From Synchiropus splendidus (Eukaryota; Chordata; Actinopteri; Syngnathiformes; Callionymidae): a stretch of 64,000 nt of DNA. The stretch is taken from assembly GCF_027744825.2 (NCBI RefSeq), contig NC_071347.1, forward strand, positions 16,286,501 through 16,350,500, read 5' to 3'. The position numbers and the translations under genes were made by a program. Below, piece after piece: positions 1 through 15,500 of the stretch (position 1 is the stretch's first letter; every line of letters starts with the position of its first letter). The notes below the pieces were generated by a model. That model had not been told where the DNA came from. It worked only from the letters and a program-made list of their open reading frames with translations, and ran no database searches.

Positions 1-1211
1 AATGTGCAGTGCAGTAAGGAGGCTGACGCTCAGAAGAAACTATCCCATCCAAAATGTCGGCAGTATGGAAACACTTCACAAATAAAACTAAATGACTAAG
101 GAGAGATCCAACATTATTGTTAATATTATTATTATTTTTACAACTTATTTTCTTAACTTCAGAATTCCATAAATACAAGTGTGCACAACATTGTACGCAT
201 TTTTTTTCTCTTTTAATGACTATTAACAACACATCAATCGGACATGTCTGTGGGTTCGTCAACTTGCACGTCATATGCCGACTAGATGGCTATTACAATG
301 TATTTACATGTTAATTATCACATGCGTCTTCCACTAGCACGCTGTATTTAATGGTATAGATTCATGCTTAATAGCTGTTGTGCATGCATCGTTGCCTAAT
401 AACCAGCAGATGGCGATGACACACTACAGAATCAAAGTCTCTTTTCATAAGACTGACCCAACGGCTTAACGTGTAAAATATCCTGCATAGATTCTGCGTA
501 AATGAAACACATTCTTGAATAGACTCTCTTTAAATTTAAATTGATCAGTTATCTTCCACATCCTTTTTTTTTTCTTCTTTATTCCAAACTCGAAATGAAG
601 ATATCTCACAAAAGGTGTTAATTTACGTGCATGACATATAGTTGTTCAATTTCAGAAATAAACCATGTGCATCATCTCGTATGGCATCCTGCCTCCACAT
701 CAGGTTTTTGATCTCTGTTTGGCGAATTGTTTGGTGGCTAACTGAGTGCCAGGAGCCAGGTGAGCTCTGATCTTTTGGGTGACTGCAGCTAGACATCGAC
801 TGGCCTTTGATTTGGGCCATACAACCGTAAAGAGTGTCTTTGCAGCCTGTGTGTAGTGTAGTGTCAACCAGGATCAACAATTGTGCAGTCGACCGGACTG
901 TGGCTCTCTGTATCTTATGATGCTCCGTGACTCTGGGGTGGCGCTCAATGGTTTCATGCTGAGAAACTACCTTCAGTCAATGTATTTTTAATACTTTCTC
1001 CCTAGATGGACTGAGTTGAAGCATACTACTTTCTATTATGCAGAGAGCTATTATAGGCTTGTGTTCGTGGCATTTTAATCTCATAACTTTTATTTCAGGA
1101 TCTTGCACCTTTACACTGGTGTCTTTTAAATTATATAGTATTTCAATAAACAGAATATCGATTTAACAAAATAAAAGACATATTTCCTGACTTGTGTTTT
1201 TTGTCCTCTAG
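1..1211 (+). other. pdhx intron 1, 3' part
   Basis: No coding block is recognised. It ends in a polypyrimidine-AG acceptor just before 1212. The first pdhx exon (transit peptide) was looked for here and not found. Confidence 0.6.
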
Positions 1212-1295
1212 GGGTCGCCCCAGTCAAAGTACAAATGCCAGCCCTCTCCCCAACCATGGAGGAAGGAAACATAGTCAAATGGCTAAAGAAGGAAG
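1212..1295 (+). CDS. pdhx: pdhx exon 2 (start of lipoyl domain)
   Basis: Encodes [18 protein letters not shown] and on through IVKWLKKEG, the first half of a lipoyl domain. The acceptor is TCCTCTAG and the donor AAG|GTAAAA. The exon enters with two bases completing a Gly codon and leaves with one base (phase 1). Confidence 0.95.
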
Positions 1296-4200
1296 GTAAA
1301 AAGACCTGCTTATGTTGTGTGATGTCATTTTTTCAGTACTATAATATCACCTTTGTATTTAACATTTTGCTGTCAAGAAACACACTCTGTTTGACATGGC
1401 TTTGCTCTGTGAGGGGTCCCGACCGTTGTTGCGCCCAAGGGTCTCTGGTGGCCAATTTGCTCAAAGAAACGCCAGAGTCACTATTCATTACTCCTTAGCA
1501 ACTCTGCCCAGCCAAGCACCACAGCCCTACTCTCATTTATCATTAGGCAGCATGCGGAACTCCGATTGGCTGGGCTTCAGTGTTGCCATGTGCTTATGTG
1601 ATCAAGAAAAGGATGCGTGTGTTTGCTAGAAAGTTAGCTAGATCTGACTGTTTTTTTTTTTTTTTTTATGTATCGAAGAAACTAATAATATTGCAACTAT
1701 ATCAGCAGTGTCCTCGAGCAATTATGTTCTATGTGACTAGATATTTATCAATATTTTTAATACTGGTTTAAAAAAAGTCTTGATCCTGCATAGCCCAAAA
1801 ATCTGCAACGCTGTGTGAAGTACTTTAGTGCTATATCAGACACATTCTGTTCTAACAGAGGTGAAAGGCTCCGGGGTTGCCTGTTTAATCTTTAATGTTG
1901 CACATCACACCTAACCCCTGGGGTCATACGGTGTTAAAGCCTCATACAAATCCAATCTCAGCTCTAGTATGCCTTGCTCTCAGGGGCTCTCGACGTCAAT
2001 ACTCCCAGTGCTCTTTCAACCTTCCCTCACCCATCCTCCATGGCGTCTTCCCTTGACCTATGCTGTTTTGCTCCCACCTTGTTATATTACCGGTTTGCGA
2101 CTATTGTGACTTTTCTCACTGTGCATTTTATCAACCGGATATATGAAGAAGTTGACGCACTCTCCATTAGCGTCTTCATTTCCCTGTTGATGTGGTCAGA
2201 TGTCAAACATGGGCAACCTTTTGACCTTTATCACATATACCTTACCGCCCTCTTACATCCTTAGACATGCACATATGTCACTAAGAGGTTTCAATCACAG
2301 CCAGTGCTCTATGTCTATGAAACTGATTGACTGCAGAGGTCAAAGATTGAAAAAACATGGGGTTGGGTGAAACCAAAATTGGATTTTCCGTTAAGTTATT
2401 GCTGTGATTGTAAGGGAATTCAGTTTCATCTCAGCAGCCTGGTTTCTAAACTCCAGTTCTGTCATGTTTTATTATTTATTTATTTATTTTTGTAGTGAAG
2501 GCGTGTGTGAGTACAAGTATATAGTGATGTGCTAGCTCTACCTTTAATAGATTTGCTTAGCTAACATAAAATATTTTGGTGAGTCTTATGGTTTCCTGTT
2601 GCTATGATTCATTTATGTATTATAATCAATTAAATAGGACCCATCTTTAGACTACGGCTTAATACTACACTACTATGTGTTTGACTTTGTATTAAAAACA
2701 TCATTTTACTTGCGTTTACATGCTTATATGAATCATTTTTTTGTGAACAATGCAAAATACAACATTTGAAATAGCCAGTGTAACTTTAGGAATAATGTAC
2801 TAATCTCAAAATGTAGTCATTTCTCCAATAGTTTTATTTTCTAAATTTGAAGCAGCTGGTGAGATTCTAGTAGTATTCAAACTAGAGTCACCGCACATCT
2901 TGTGAGGAAGCTGTGTTTGCCCATAACTCAAGTTTATGCACTCAGTCTTTGTAAGTTCTCTGGTTGTCTTTGAGCAAACATGGTGGTGACTACTAATGTG
3001 TCAACCAGTCGTATGTGTCTCCGCATAATTTAAAGAAATGGGTAAGATACTCACCCAGGAATTTTACTCACTGTTTTGAAACATAAGGTTGCAATTGAAT
3101 TAATGAAGCGATGCTCCTTATTGGTGTATTACGTGATAAACAGATGCTAATATATTCCCGCCCTTTCATGGTAGACTGTTGGGAATTTCCTGGGATTCTA
3201 AGGATAGGCAAAGATCTTGTCTTGTATCCGACACACTGCACTGCTATCTCGCATTCTTTCCCATGAAACATTGATTACGCTTCCCGTTGGAGATGTAGGC
3301 CAACCCTTGTGCAGCTATTTCCCACATAATGTTGTTTTGATGGAAGTAATGCACATGTCATGTAACTTGTCATTGTATACAGACCATAATGAATATGCAA
3401 ATATGAGTATTTCCGTATTTCCTGTCACCCTGATGTTCCAGTTAAAGATTAAAATGTGACAAAATACAACACAAACAATTGAGATTGTGTGCTTTTGCTT
3501 ATGCAGGTGAGGAAGTGGCAGCAGGGGATGCGCTCTGTGAAATTGAGACTGATAAGGCCGTTGTTACCATGGAGTCCAACGATGATGGTATTTTGGCCAA
3601 GATTTTGGTAAGTAGATGTTTTTCTTATCAGGTCATTTTTTTGTAGTGCTGTTCATGTGTTTGTTTGGTACGTGAGCTGTGCTTTAGCCACGGATGCGTT
3701 TTAGGGCTGAGTATCGATTCTAATTTCAAGAATCGATTCGATTCCGATTCTCATGACTTAGAATCGATTATCACGATTCAATTCGATTCGATTCGATTCG
3801 ATCCGATCTGATCTCGATTCAGGTTAGTATTTAAACAATTTTCTGAGCTGCTGGCATGATCACATGACAAGTTACACAACGTATTAATACTAGTATCATA
3901 TTGACATTCAACAGGAAATTAATGAAGGATTGATAGTAAATGATAATAAAGATCCAGACACAGAACGCCAGATGTGACTGCTCATGGGACTGGTGCATTA
4001 TTAGAAATATGACATTAAAAATTCACCCAAAAGATGCTGCTGTTTAATACTAATGCGTTTTTATTTTATTACCAAAATGAAAAAATGATATCCTCAGCCA
4101 TTGAAAATGTAAACAGAGTGCTGGTGACTGACTTCACAGCAACCTGACGGTCATTGGTCAGTATGTAAACAGTTCTATGTGGTCTGTAGTACGTACGACA

Positions 4201-7200
4201 AGAGGTCGCACTCCTCATCAATATAGTGAGTTGTCAGATTCGTGTAAGATTGCGCAGATGTCCACGCATCACTTGTAATGCCCACCCTAACTGCCGACTG
4301 AAGCTTACTTTTCACGTTTTCTTTGACTGACTGGTGCATGTTTGGGATAACAGACGTTACAGGCTCTGTTACTTTCATTAGCCGCCTGAAGCCCTCGTTT
4401 TCAAGGACGGAAGACGGGCGCATATCTTTGCAAATGAAGCCCGCAATCGCTTCAGTTACTTTGACAGAGCGTGCAGAATTACCCGCTAGTGGTAAAGTTC
4501 GCTCGAGTTTCATTTGTTGTGGCCCGGTGGATGGCTTGGACAGGAGCGCTGGGTGATGTCGCGTCACGTGACTCGTGAGGTGGGTCATATTTCCGCAATA
4601 CTGCAACACTTCCAGTACCTCCATTAGGCATACGTGCTAATTGCTATGCTTTTGTCGAGCGTGTTTTTGGTTTGGTCGCGTCTGAACGTTGCTAGTGTTG
4701 CCACTGTGAGGAGGCATGTTGTTTTGACTTTGGCGTCCCAGGTGCGCGCATGCGCACTACACCCAGAGAATATGCGTTAAAACGTAAATTAATTAATCCG
4801 ATCTTTGGACCTACGAATCGATTTTATGGAATTGATGTACGAATCGATTCAGAATCGGAAAATCGATTTTTTTAAACACAGCACTGATGCGTTTCTGTCA
4901 TTTAGTTACGATGGCGTTTCCTTTGAGATGTTTCTGTTACAAACACACCAAAAACCACCATAATCATGTCCGCTTCCACGACGTGTTATGTGTTATCCGC
5001 TTGTTTCAGTGGTTCCACTTTGTTTTAATGCATTTGAGCACGTCAGATTTAATCTTTAACAAAGAGAATTATTCTGAAGGCATGGAACACTCATTTAAGA
5101 TGAGACAGTGAACCACAATCGTGTATGGGGCAGCAATCCTGAGTGATTTGTCTTTGTGGTGTTCTGTAGGTTTGGATTTGCAAATCTACAGCTCTAAAAT
5201 GTCCCTTCTGTATTTTCATCGGAAGCGCTGCTCCGGTGGTCAACTGACATGTATCTATGTTGACAAAATGTGTGAGTGATATAAAGACTTGATTAAGCAT
5301 TAAGGGGTTCATTTATGTAATCCCCCAAAGTGGCATGGCAACTACCGCACAGCCCTTCTCTACTGTTGTATAACTCTGATCATGACTTGTATGTATGTTG
5401 CGTTTGTATAAACATGGTGTGGCGCGGGTATGCACCTCCTCAGCGCCTTTTTCGAATTAAGACTTGTTCCCTAAACGTACAGTCTCTATGTGGGTTTGTT
5501 CGTTGCTACTTATCCTTGTTCTGTTTGCTAATTGGCTGCCCACAGAACATATTCTTTCCTTGTTCAGTGACAGAGTAGCTGGAGCAATAGGTCTTGAGTG
5601 ACAAAGATGTATTCCCTTCCCTGCCGATGGGCTGTTTGCTGTCTGAAATATTTAATAGGTTGCCGAACACTGAGCCGTCAGCTGCCTTTCATCGTCTCCC
5701 CAACACGTTTGGGGGGAAATAAAGATGACATCCGGTTTAAAAAGGTCAAAACTGTGTTTTGCTAATAGGTACCAAGGTTCAAAATTGAGTAATAACTTAA
5801 TAATCTTGCATTAAACAGCATTCTTCTTCATCATATGGCTTACTAACCATCATGTATTTTAACTTCCCTCTGCTCATTTGTGGCTTAGTTGATTGTTTGT
5901 GCAAGCATGTCAACATAGCAAAACCTTTCCAACATCACTAAGTCAATGAATCTGTTTGCAGATCAGAAAATGATTAAATTGTTTGAATTTTGATGGCGTT
6001 GTAATCTTTTTTTTAATCTGTGTTCTTCCTTTTTTCCCACATTCCCTCACTCCATCTTTGTCTAAGCTACAGTGGGGATAAGGTAGTTTCCATAGCAACC
6101 CATCTAGAATTGGGGGTAGGGGCTAGAAGAGCAGACGCAGGCAAAGAACGATGGTCTGTATGAGACAAAACCCCCTTAGTAGCTCTCAAACAGACAATAA
6201 ATAGCAGCTAGAAGCAATATGTTAGATTGTATCTCACCCCCTACACGTCTTCAACAGCATGACAAAGGCTTGCCTATTTTAAATCCACACTTTTCATTTT
6301 AAATATTCAGTGGTTTCTAATTCTAATTCTTCACCTCCCTGAGGCCAAATGCCTGGACAGTCCGCCATTGATGTGATGCTAGCTCAGCTTTAAGGGGTTA
6401 TTTATGAGGTCAGCCACCCGTATGGCCCCCAACCAATTTCCAACTGGGAGCCTTAGTGGTGTATAAACAGGGGCTCTTATGTTGGGGAGGTTAGAATCAC
6501 CAGCAGGGAGAACCCAGTGTCTTATTGCAATGTGCCAGCATGACCCATGAGTTTTAATCTTGTCGTCCATGGGGGTGGAGGGGATTGTTATAATCAATCA
6601 TACAGAATCAAACGGCACACTTGTGCACCACACCCCTCTGCGCTAAGATCAATGTTGTGTGATTACTGCATGAATAACACCACCTTGCTTAAAAATCTCA
6701 GTGCTTTTTTTTTCAATAATCAGCCTGTTTTCTGTCTTCTTTTATGATGCTATCTTTGCGGTGTAGCATTATTTTTGCATTATTTTATTGATGAGTAAAT
6801 GCAATATATCCCTCACATCTGTGGAAAATTCATGGTGGGCTGATGCTCATGCTGCATACTTTATAGTCCACAGTAAGAAAATATAATTTCAATGATCATG
6901 TATGACCACCATCTTCTTCAAGAGGTCTGACAGAAAATGTTTTTGATCTGATGGGAATAGTTCAGTAAGAGAGAGCATCAACACCTATTAGGTGATTAAC
7001 CTTGAGACGGCATGCACTGAGAGGCTGTAAATACCTGCCTCCTCTTGTTGTTTATTATGTCTATATCCACTATGTTTGGACGCAATGCCCTTCATTTGGG
7101 AATATATGAGTCAATGAGGGATTTCCTGTGTTGCACTTTAGTCTATTCACATTCAATTAGCCCAACCTTTAAAACGCACACACACACAGGAGAAAATACA

Positions 7201-10200
7201 AAACATTGAAAGGCCTGAATGTGGTCGAGCTCAGGTGTCACACATTCAGCTCTTCTTTCCAGTTTGCTGGTTATGATTACAGGATCTGTTTTTTAAATGA
7301 GTCCATCTCAAAGGGATTGAGGCAGAGCTGTGAGCCCTAAATTGAGGCGACTTATGCCATGAAACATTTCAACTCTCTGTGTTAAGTAAGTGATGCATAC
7401 AGTAGGTGCCAGTTTCATTTGAGAAAGGACTTCATCTGCATGGGAATAAGAACGAGTCACTGCACAATAGGACCATTAAATATGAAGAAAAACGGCTTTA
7501 ACCTCCAACAGCCCACTGCCGGATTGTGTTTTTAACAAGCTATTATTTCTCCTCTTTTTAACACATCTAGAAGGCTGTTAATTAGATGGCTTATGATAAG
7601 GAATAAAGTGCGTAGCCCTTCATTTAATCATTAAAACGTAGTTACGCAGCAGTTCATATATTACAAAAAAAGAAAAAAAAGCGAGATGAACAATGGGTCA
7701 TTATCAGAGTAGACCGTGTATGGCAAATCCGGTCTGCATATATGGGATTAATTGCAAGTTATTATTCAATAAAATGTCTCATATGCACTTGTGGTTTTCT
7801 TTCAGATGGAGGAGGGCAGTCGAAATGTTCCCCTTGGAACTCTCATTGCAGTCATGGTAGAAGAAGGGCAGGACTGGAAGCAGGTTGAGATCCCACCTCC
7901 AGAAGCCAGTACTCCAACAGCTACTGCCCCTAAACCTGCTGCAGCTCCAGCTGTGACCCCAGTTTCTGTGGCCCCTGCACCGAAACCTGCCACCTCTGGG
8001 CCGTAAGTACCACCACTGGGGCTAGTGAAGCTAGTCATGAGCTGTGTAAACAGCAAATAAACTGTCTCTGATGTACATCTTGTTTCAGTAGTTTGCTGGA
8101 TGCTTTGAAAGTTGTATGATGCAACTAATAAAATTCATATCACAGTATTAAGTTAACCCCTCTGAGGTAGCAGTCTGTACCAGAGTGTCAATATAATGTC
8201 TATTTCACATTGAAAATTGAGATGTTTTAGCTCATGTCAGCTCAAAATGCTGATTCTTCCCATGGTCATCACCCAAAGCCCAGTCAAGTACATGACAGGG
8301 TGATTCCAAAATAATAGGGAAGACTGATTTGTCTGTGTATTTTGTGTCGCAGGTGACAAGAGATGTTCACCAACAACACACACGCTAATGAAATGTGTGT
8401 CTGTGATCATCTTAACAACATATATTTCATTGTTTTCTTGATGCCAATTCTGCTTTTGACAACTGAGAAGCTCTGCTGCACTGTATGCGTGCAGCAAAGC
8501 TCGCTTTGAAACATGTATTTATGATTTCTCATTTCTCATTTCTCAACACTTCTAAGGCAGATTCATACCATTCATCTCTAACACAGGCCAACTTATTGGG
8601 AAAAATAGTGTGGGATATGGATATGAGATTCTAGTGAAAAAGCCTTTCCTTCCGTTGGTTAATACGGAGTGAATTTATTATTTCAGAATATATATGTTTT
8701 TCTTCACTGGGAAGTGTCAATGGAATCACTGTGCAAAGAAGTGAAATAGGCTCATTTCGCATGTAGTCTGTCAACATGCTGATTTTCAAAAAATGAAAGC
8801 CTTAAACTGCCCATTTGTTTGCATAATAGATTCTCATGTGGCACTGGAAAGAGCTGCCTTAAAACAAATAGGGCAAGTTTGTTATGCAAACACGTTATGC
8901 TGAGCCAACGCACACAGTGCTACACATCATAACTCAAGCATAGTAGAAAGATAGGTGGCAGTATTGAGTTCTCAGTGGTAATGAAGATGATGGATACTAT
9001 GTCTTTGTCGTTTTTTTCCATTTGCATATGAAATACATTTGATATACTATCTTTTAATATACAGACTTTACTTTGCAGCCTGAGACTCAGCCCAGCAGCT
9101 AGACATATCCTGGACACTCATGGTTTGGACCCAAAATCTGCCACACCCACCGGACCAAGAGGACTTATTACTAAAGAGTAAGTGACAATCTAAAGAAAGG
9201 GTTCGTTGAAAGCATGTAAACATAACAAACAAGTTTGCTATAGTGGTATAATGAGCCTTCAGATCAATAAAGTCGCCTGTGCTGTCAAAATAAATCAAAT
9301 TATACCAAGAACATTTTGAGAAATACATTTTGGTTCAGTAGTTTCTGAGTGACGGGAATCACAAGGGACATTTTTTTTACACATTTTTTACACATATTTT
9401 TTACATATTTTAATTTGACAAGTGTATGCTGCTATTTATCACTTATCTTAAAGAGTCAACTGTGAATGTGGTCAAGGAGCATAAAACGTTTTTCTGAGCA
9501 TTGCTGTGTGTTGGCAGGTGTCTCGCGTTACGATACACATCCTGACACAAGAGTGCTGATACGATACATTGCGATATAGATATAATTTTAGCAATATATT
9601 GTAATACTTGTTAACAAGAGCCATCATTTAAAGGGAGACATTCAGATAATGCAGTACAGTGTAATGTGCATGAAAACAAGTTTATTGTTATGGACTCAGT
9701 CCAGTAGGACTTTCAGTTAGATTTTGTAGTTCAAGAAAAGAATGGACTGCTCAGCAAAATGAGTCCAGTGTACTGAAAGAAAAGGTAATTTGCGTTTCAC
9801 ACATATCAGAAATTCAGCAGCATAGCCAAGTATCTATGTATCAAATATCAATATAGCTGACTGAAAATATCAAGACAATCTCTCACAATCATGTATTGCG
9901 ATATTTCAGCAAAAATAGTGATAGAATATCACACAACCTTTTATCGCCATATTTCAGCATATGGGTATTTTCTAACACCCCTATATGTGGTTTAACCTCT
10001 TGATGCGTGTTTGTGTTAAAGCACTTTCTGGTGGGTATTTTGTTTGCCCAGGAAGGCATTTGTTCTGAGAAACTAGTGTTTTGCAATAGGGTTTCTCCGG
10101 GAACAGCAGCAGCAGATGACTGGTCAGTCCCTTTTGTAGGCAGTTCACGCCATGATTCCTGTTATAGAAATCTGCTGTCGCACATGAAATAACAGACGCC

Positions 10201-12559
10201 CTCTCGACTGTTCCCACTAATTAGTTGCTATACACCTAGCAACCATCTTCAGGTAATTTTGCGTCACCATGGCAACCTTGCCTCCATATTGCTGTTCATG
10301 GTGCGTGCCAATTATGAATACAGTTTATTTTCTTGTCTTTTCATACATGTTCATATCGCAGGATTTTCAGATACAAGTGAATTTCTGTAGATGATAGTTA
10401 CGAAATTATCCATTAATTTATTTTTATTATTATGAATTTATTATTGTATTTCTTAGTTAAAACTTCCTTTTTAGTAGTTGTTTATTTTGTGTATGTTTTA
10501 ATGCTTGAATGAACTATAAGCTTCAAAACATCAGACCCATCAGAAAACTTACAAAGGTGCTTGTACATCAGATTAATAGACTATACATTATTATATTATT
10601 ATTATATTTAATAAGATGAGAACAAAAACATCTAATAGGGATAGACAAAATAATGGTAAAAAACAATAACGTTAGGTAAAATGCAAGTGTCAGATGACAC
10701 AAAATACTAAAATATATATCAGTAGTTGTTTGTCCTGAGTGTGTTTTTCCCACTCTTTTTTGCTGCTGTAAACAACCTTCACCTACATCCCAGCCTCTAT
10801 TACTGTCACACAAAATCTTGCTTTTCAATGATGTATTTTATGTATTTTTCAAGCCATTCTATGTCATCATATTCAATCAAATTATCGTAACATTTTAACT
10901 AAGAGAGTGGCCGCTCTCCTTCTTCTAGGTGGCAGTAGAAGATTGGTCATGTGTGTCAGTGCTCATTTAGTAGTTCTGTGAGGCTGTGTGTGGATGTTCC
11001 TGTCAGTGCTGCCTTGTTCCCTCTTTAATATTCTGCTCACTCTCTCCGAGTATTTCAGAGGGTCTTTTTCTTGGCGTCCAGTAAATGGTCTTTATGGAAA
11101 TGTCAGGGTGCAGAACAAAAGTGGTGTCATCACCAAGCTGACACTGAACACAGCTGTTTACTTCCTGTTTAGTAAGTTTTATAAAGAAAATCAACCATGC
11201 ATTTTCTTTTTTTTTTTTTTTTTTTTTTGCTTCCCTCTGTTAGTTTTGCTTTGTGGAAGAAAGCTCAGAAAATAATCGTCATGTGGTTTCTTTTCTTTTT
11301 TTCTGGGGAATTCCATTTCCTTTTCTCCAAACAAACACCTCCTATCTGTTTGCAAGACGTAAAGAAAGAGATCCTTGTTTCCTGTAGCAAATATAGAGAT
11401 GCAGCTTGAGGAAAGAAAGCTGTGGGACCCAGACAACAATGTCGGATCAGAAGCAGCTGGTCTAGACAAAAGACTCTCATGCATGTGGAGGGGTTAGACC
11501 AGTGACATGAAGTGGAACAGGAGCTTCAAGCAAGCACACCTGATACCTGCCCCTCCCTTCGTTTCACTAACAGTGCTCGAAATGATGGGTAAAAATCCTG
11601 AGCTGCAGGACGTTTGACTTCAGTATCTGACTAGTTTACGACCAAGTTGCATTGTTTTTATATTAAAAAACGATTTTTCCATGTGTTAAATAATACAGAC
11701 AAGTGTAATCTAATTGTATGTATTTCATTGAAGCTTAAAACGAGTGCCCTAAACCAGTCTGTTTCTGTTGTCAACACCTGATCCCGCTCTCACCCTGATG
11801 TTGTTTTTGTTTGACTGAGTAATTCTCATGACGCACGCCTCCTGGCCCACTGGGAATAACCAAAGGTTACCTCTCCGTCTGACTCAAAATCTGACAGAAA
11901 TGAAATGTAGCACAGAGTCTCCAGCTCGCCAACGGGGAGTGTAAGAATAAAGAATTCACAAATGTTTCTCATTAATTCTGTTGTTAAACAATTCGAATTC
12001 TAATAACGACAACATCAATAAATAAGCTGCCAAATTATTAACACGGAAGCAAAGTGTTGAATTTAGTTCATTGCTCAGAGAATGAGGCTACATTCCACAC
12101 TGAAAATAAATGTGATGAGACCAGCCTTTTAACAGAACTTCTGGGACACCAAAGGTTGTCTGAGGACTTGAACTGAGACAGAACGATCACAATCTCCATG
12201 TGACATTCGCTGTTACACAGTGTCACATAGGGCGTTAATATGGTTGAAATGCTTGGATCCATAACATTAGGAACGCTCTATAGTTCTGTGTTTTGCCCCA
12301 GTCATCACTTCATGAGTTAGATTTTTTTTTTTAAGTTACATTGTTAACATTGTATACAGAGAATTATGCTATTCAAATGTTTATGTCTATATATAATGCA
12401 TAAAATCAGCCAAACTGATGTGCAGTTTTTTTATAGAATTAGGGGAAAAATAGTAATAATGCCTTCACGATCACCTTCTTCTGTCACTTATCCGGGGTTC
12501 GGGTCACGGAGGCAGCATTCGGAGCAAGGAAGCCCAAACTTCCCCTCCAGCTCATTCCC

Positions 12560-12591
<32 letters not shown>

Positions 12592-15500
12592 TAAAATAAA
12601 ACACATGCAAACAGTGTTTTGGGTTTTTTTTATTTCGACTGTGCTGGTAACATCTTTTTTCATCAAAAACAGAGATGCCTTGAATCTTTTGAAGACGTCT
12701 CCGGTCCCCAAAGCAGCACCAGCCGCCGTCGCGGGTACGACGCCTCCGACGCCTCCGACAGCTGTAGTTAGCGCTCCACCCCCACCTGGCAGCAGACCAA
12801 ATATTCCTCCTCTATCTGTCCCAGGAAAGCCCGGCGCACCAGTAAGTGTTTTTTTTTTCTTATGTTCCTTCTGACTAAATTCATCATCTGACATCAACCA
12901 ATAAAATAAGTAGATCCACAGTGGCATGTTAGTATTCATCGGTCAGTGAAGCCTCATGAAGCCGTGCCATCATTTTCAGAGCCCACTAAATGGCGATCTC
13001 CGCTCTGTAATAGTTGTTGTTGAAGAACTATTTTAAAGAAACTATGCATCACTTTTTAAGCTGGGATCGCCACATCTGAAAATGAAGACGCTGCTTCAAC
13101 AAACTTCAGATTATTATTATTATTACTCAAATGATCTATTAACAGGTGACTCTATTTAGCTAGAATCCTTCACACTAGAATCATGTTATTAAGTTCATTC
13201 GACGTGTGTTACAGTAGTCTTTTGTGCAGATTGAATGAGTGGTTTTAAAAAGTGTGCTTGTCATTTTATTTATTTATTTGCATGTTTTTCTGTTAAATGA
13301 GTTTAACATTCGAAGTCGTATGTAAAGATTGCACATTCCCAAAAATGGGCCAAAGCGATGTATTTATTTGTCACTATTTACCCGTGTTTGTCGTCCTGTG
13401 GTTTGATGTTTTCCCTCTGTCTCTCTCCTTCTCTTCCTGCTCTCCCTGAAGGGCACCTTTACAGAGCTCCCTGCCTCGAATGTTCGTCGTGTGATCGCTG
13501 AAAGACTAACACAGTCCAAAACCACCATCCCCCATGCTTACGCATCTGTTGACTGTGACATGGCTGCTGTCATGCAGCTCCGCAAAGACTTAGCCAAAGG
13601 TAAGGACGACCCCCCCAAAAATCTAATTTTACATTCTTTCTTAACCGTCTTAACAGTACACGTGGAAAGCATGTGTTCACGTGAATGTCTGGTGGCAACA
13701 TTTTGACAGAAAATTTTCCCCGGAGATGTAGATTTCAGGGTTTTCACATGATATCATTTGAACAAAGGGCACATTGGAAGAGCCACTGGTCCTCATTAGT
13801 CATGGTTGTACTATTTCAAGGACTTACACAGCCCTGGAAAACACTCTCTGATTTCCTCCTCCATCATTAAGTCGAACAGTGCATTAAAGTACGGGACATG
13901 TTGTGTCTTCCAGACAGCAAAAACAAAAGGATGGAGTCCATTAGCTGGTTTCTGAACTCACTAAAGCCTCAGTCTTCACAGTGTTAGTTCAGCCCCACCC
14001 ACACAAGCTCACATCAACTCATTTCGCTAGGGAGGTCCAACATGACCCTTTACCAGCTCGGCACCAAAAGAGAGAGAGCTACTATGTTATTATAAGCCCT
14101 TGTGACTCTGGGATAATGATGGAATTATTACAGTCCTTCAGCTCGACAACTGTGACACTGCTGTTTTCACACGCGAAGACGCTCAAAGTACTTTCAACTT
14201 CTTGACTTGTGTTTCAGAACAAATTAAAGTTTCCGTCAATGACTTCATTATCAAGGCAGCTGCCGTCGCACTGAAAGTGAGTATCGTACCACAAGACCTC
14301 ATTTGGCATGCTTCATTAGTGACCCACGCGCTTTATGAACTTATTTTGAAATAACTAGGCCTTGCAATGTTTCGAGTTAGTTTTGAATGTCATGAGTCTC
14401 TTTCTGCTGAAGAGGTCTTTTATTTGTCTCACAGTGGGGAAATTCAACGTGTCACAGCTGCACCGTGAAAGACATTAAAGACACACACTAAACATCAGAA
14501 AGATGTACACAAAACAACCACATACACAAAAGCACAAACCTGCTGACGTTGTATTCCAAAACAAATAAATTCAATATCAACAAATATTGTGACAAAAATA
14601 CAAATAATAACAGTGACTGAAAAATATGTTTAGCAATGCACTGTGTAGTGACATATGAATGTGTTCAACTGTTGTGAACGTGATCTCTCGACACTCACCA
14701 GAACAAATCGCAATGAACTCAATGGTTGTCCGTGTAGCTTGGAAAAGCTTAACGTGGTTCAGCATTATTTTTTTCATGTCAAACAAATTCTCAATTAGTG
14801 TCATCTCCACATGCGAATCTTGAATATGTTTTTCTTCTAAGGACTTTGAAGAGTCAGTTTAAGTTCATTGTAATAAGAGAGCATCAGTGCATTCTTTGAA
14901 TGGCTCTTTTATCACTTGTGTAATATTGAGTTGGCTTCATAAGATTTTGTGTTGTCAGGAAATCCCCGAAGTTAATGTCACTTGGAGTGAGGATGGACCT
15001 CGTGCACTTGATTCAATACACATCGCCATCGCCGTGGCAACGGAGAGAGGGCTGATAACCCCCATTATCAAGGATGCAGCAAACAAGGGAGTTCAGGAAA
15101 TCTCATCTAATGCGAAGGTAGACCATTGAATTGATGCTTTTTTTTGTATTGTGTGTAGAAGTAATGGAGTGTAAGTGAGCATCAAAACCATTCTGTGTTT
15201 GGCTGTGTGCTACTAATATGGTCTGTATTACCAATGAGGATGAAGCACTTTTCCAGACAAATGTGGGAGGTTATGTGATGACTAAATAACTCTAGTTGTG
15301 ACTAGGCTTTTCACAGAGTGAGACAACTGCTTGTATTCCAGAGTACAATCTGGATCCTGGAGGTTTGTTGTGTATGAGCACTATATAAGGCTTGGAGGTT
15401 TAATTGATTTTATCACGCACTGATAAACAAGCTGCTTGTTCTGGAATTGTTTGTATAGTTTGTGTTTCCATGACAGAAAAGGCAAACAAATTAAAAGATA

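Larger units (their letters stand above)
3608..7805 (+). other. pdhx intron 3
   Basis: A 4.2 kb intron holding the hAT-type element at 3701-4885. The remainder is AT-rich unique-looking sequence without coding signal. Confidence 0.7.
9178..12672 (+). other. pdhx intron 5
   Basis: A 3.5 kb intron with a degenerate DNA-transposon-like repeat (9516-9983), a poly-T tract near 11201-11229, and a repeat remnant plus an AAT microsatellite at 12470-12592. Confidence 0.7.

Noticed and set aside
12484..12939. A 151-codon - strand frame over pdhx exon 6
   Set aside because: Antisense to the Pro/Ala-rich linker exon, whose GC-rich codons suppress stops on the other strand; includes a microsatellite.
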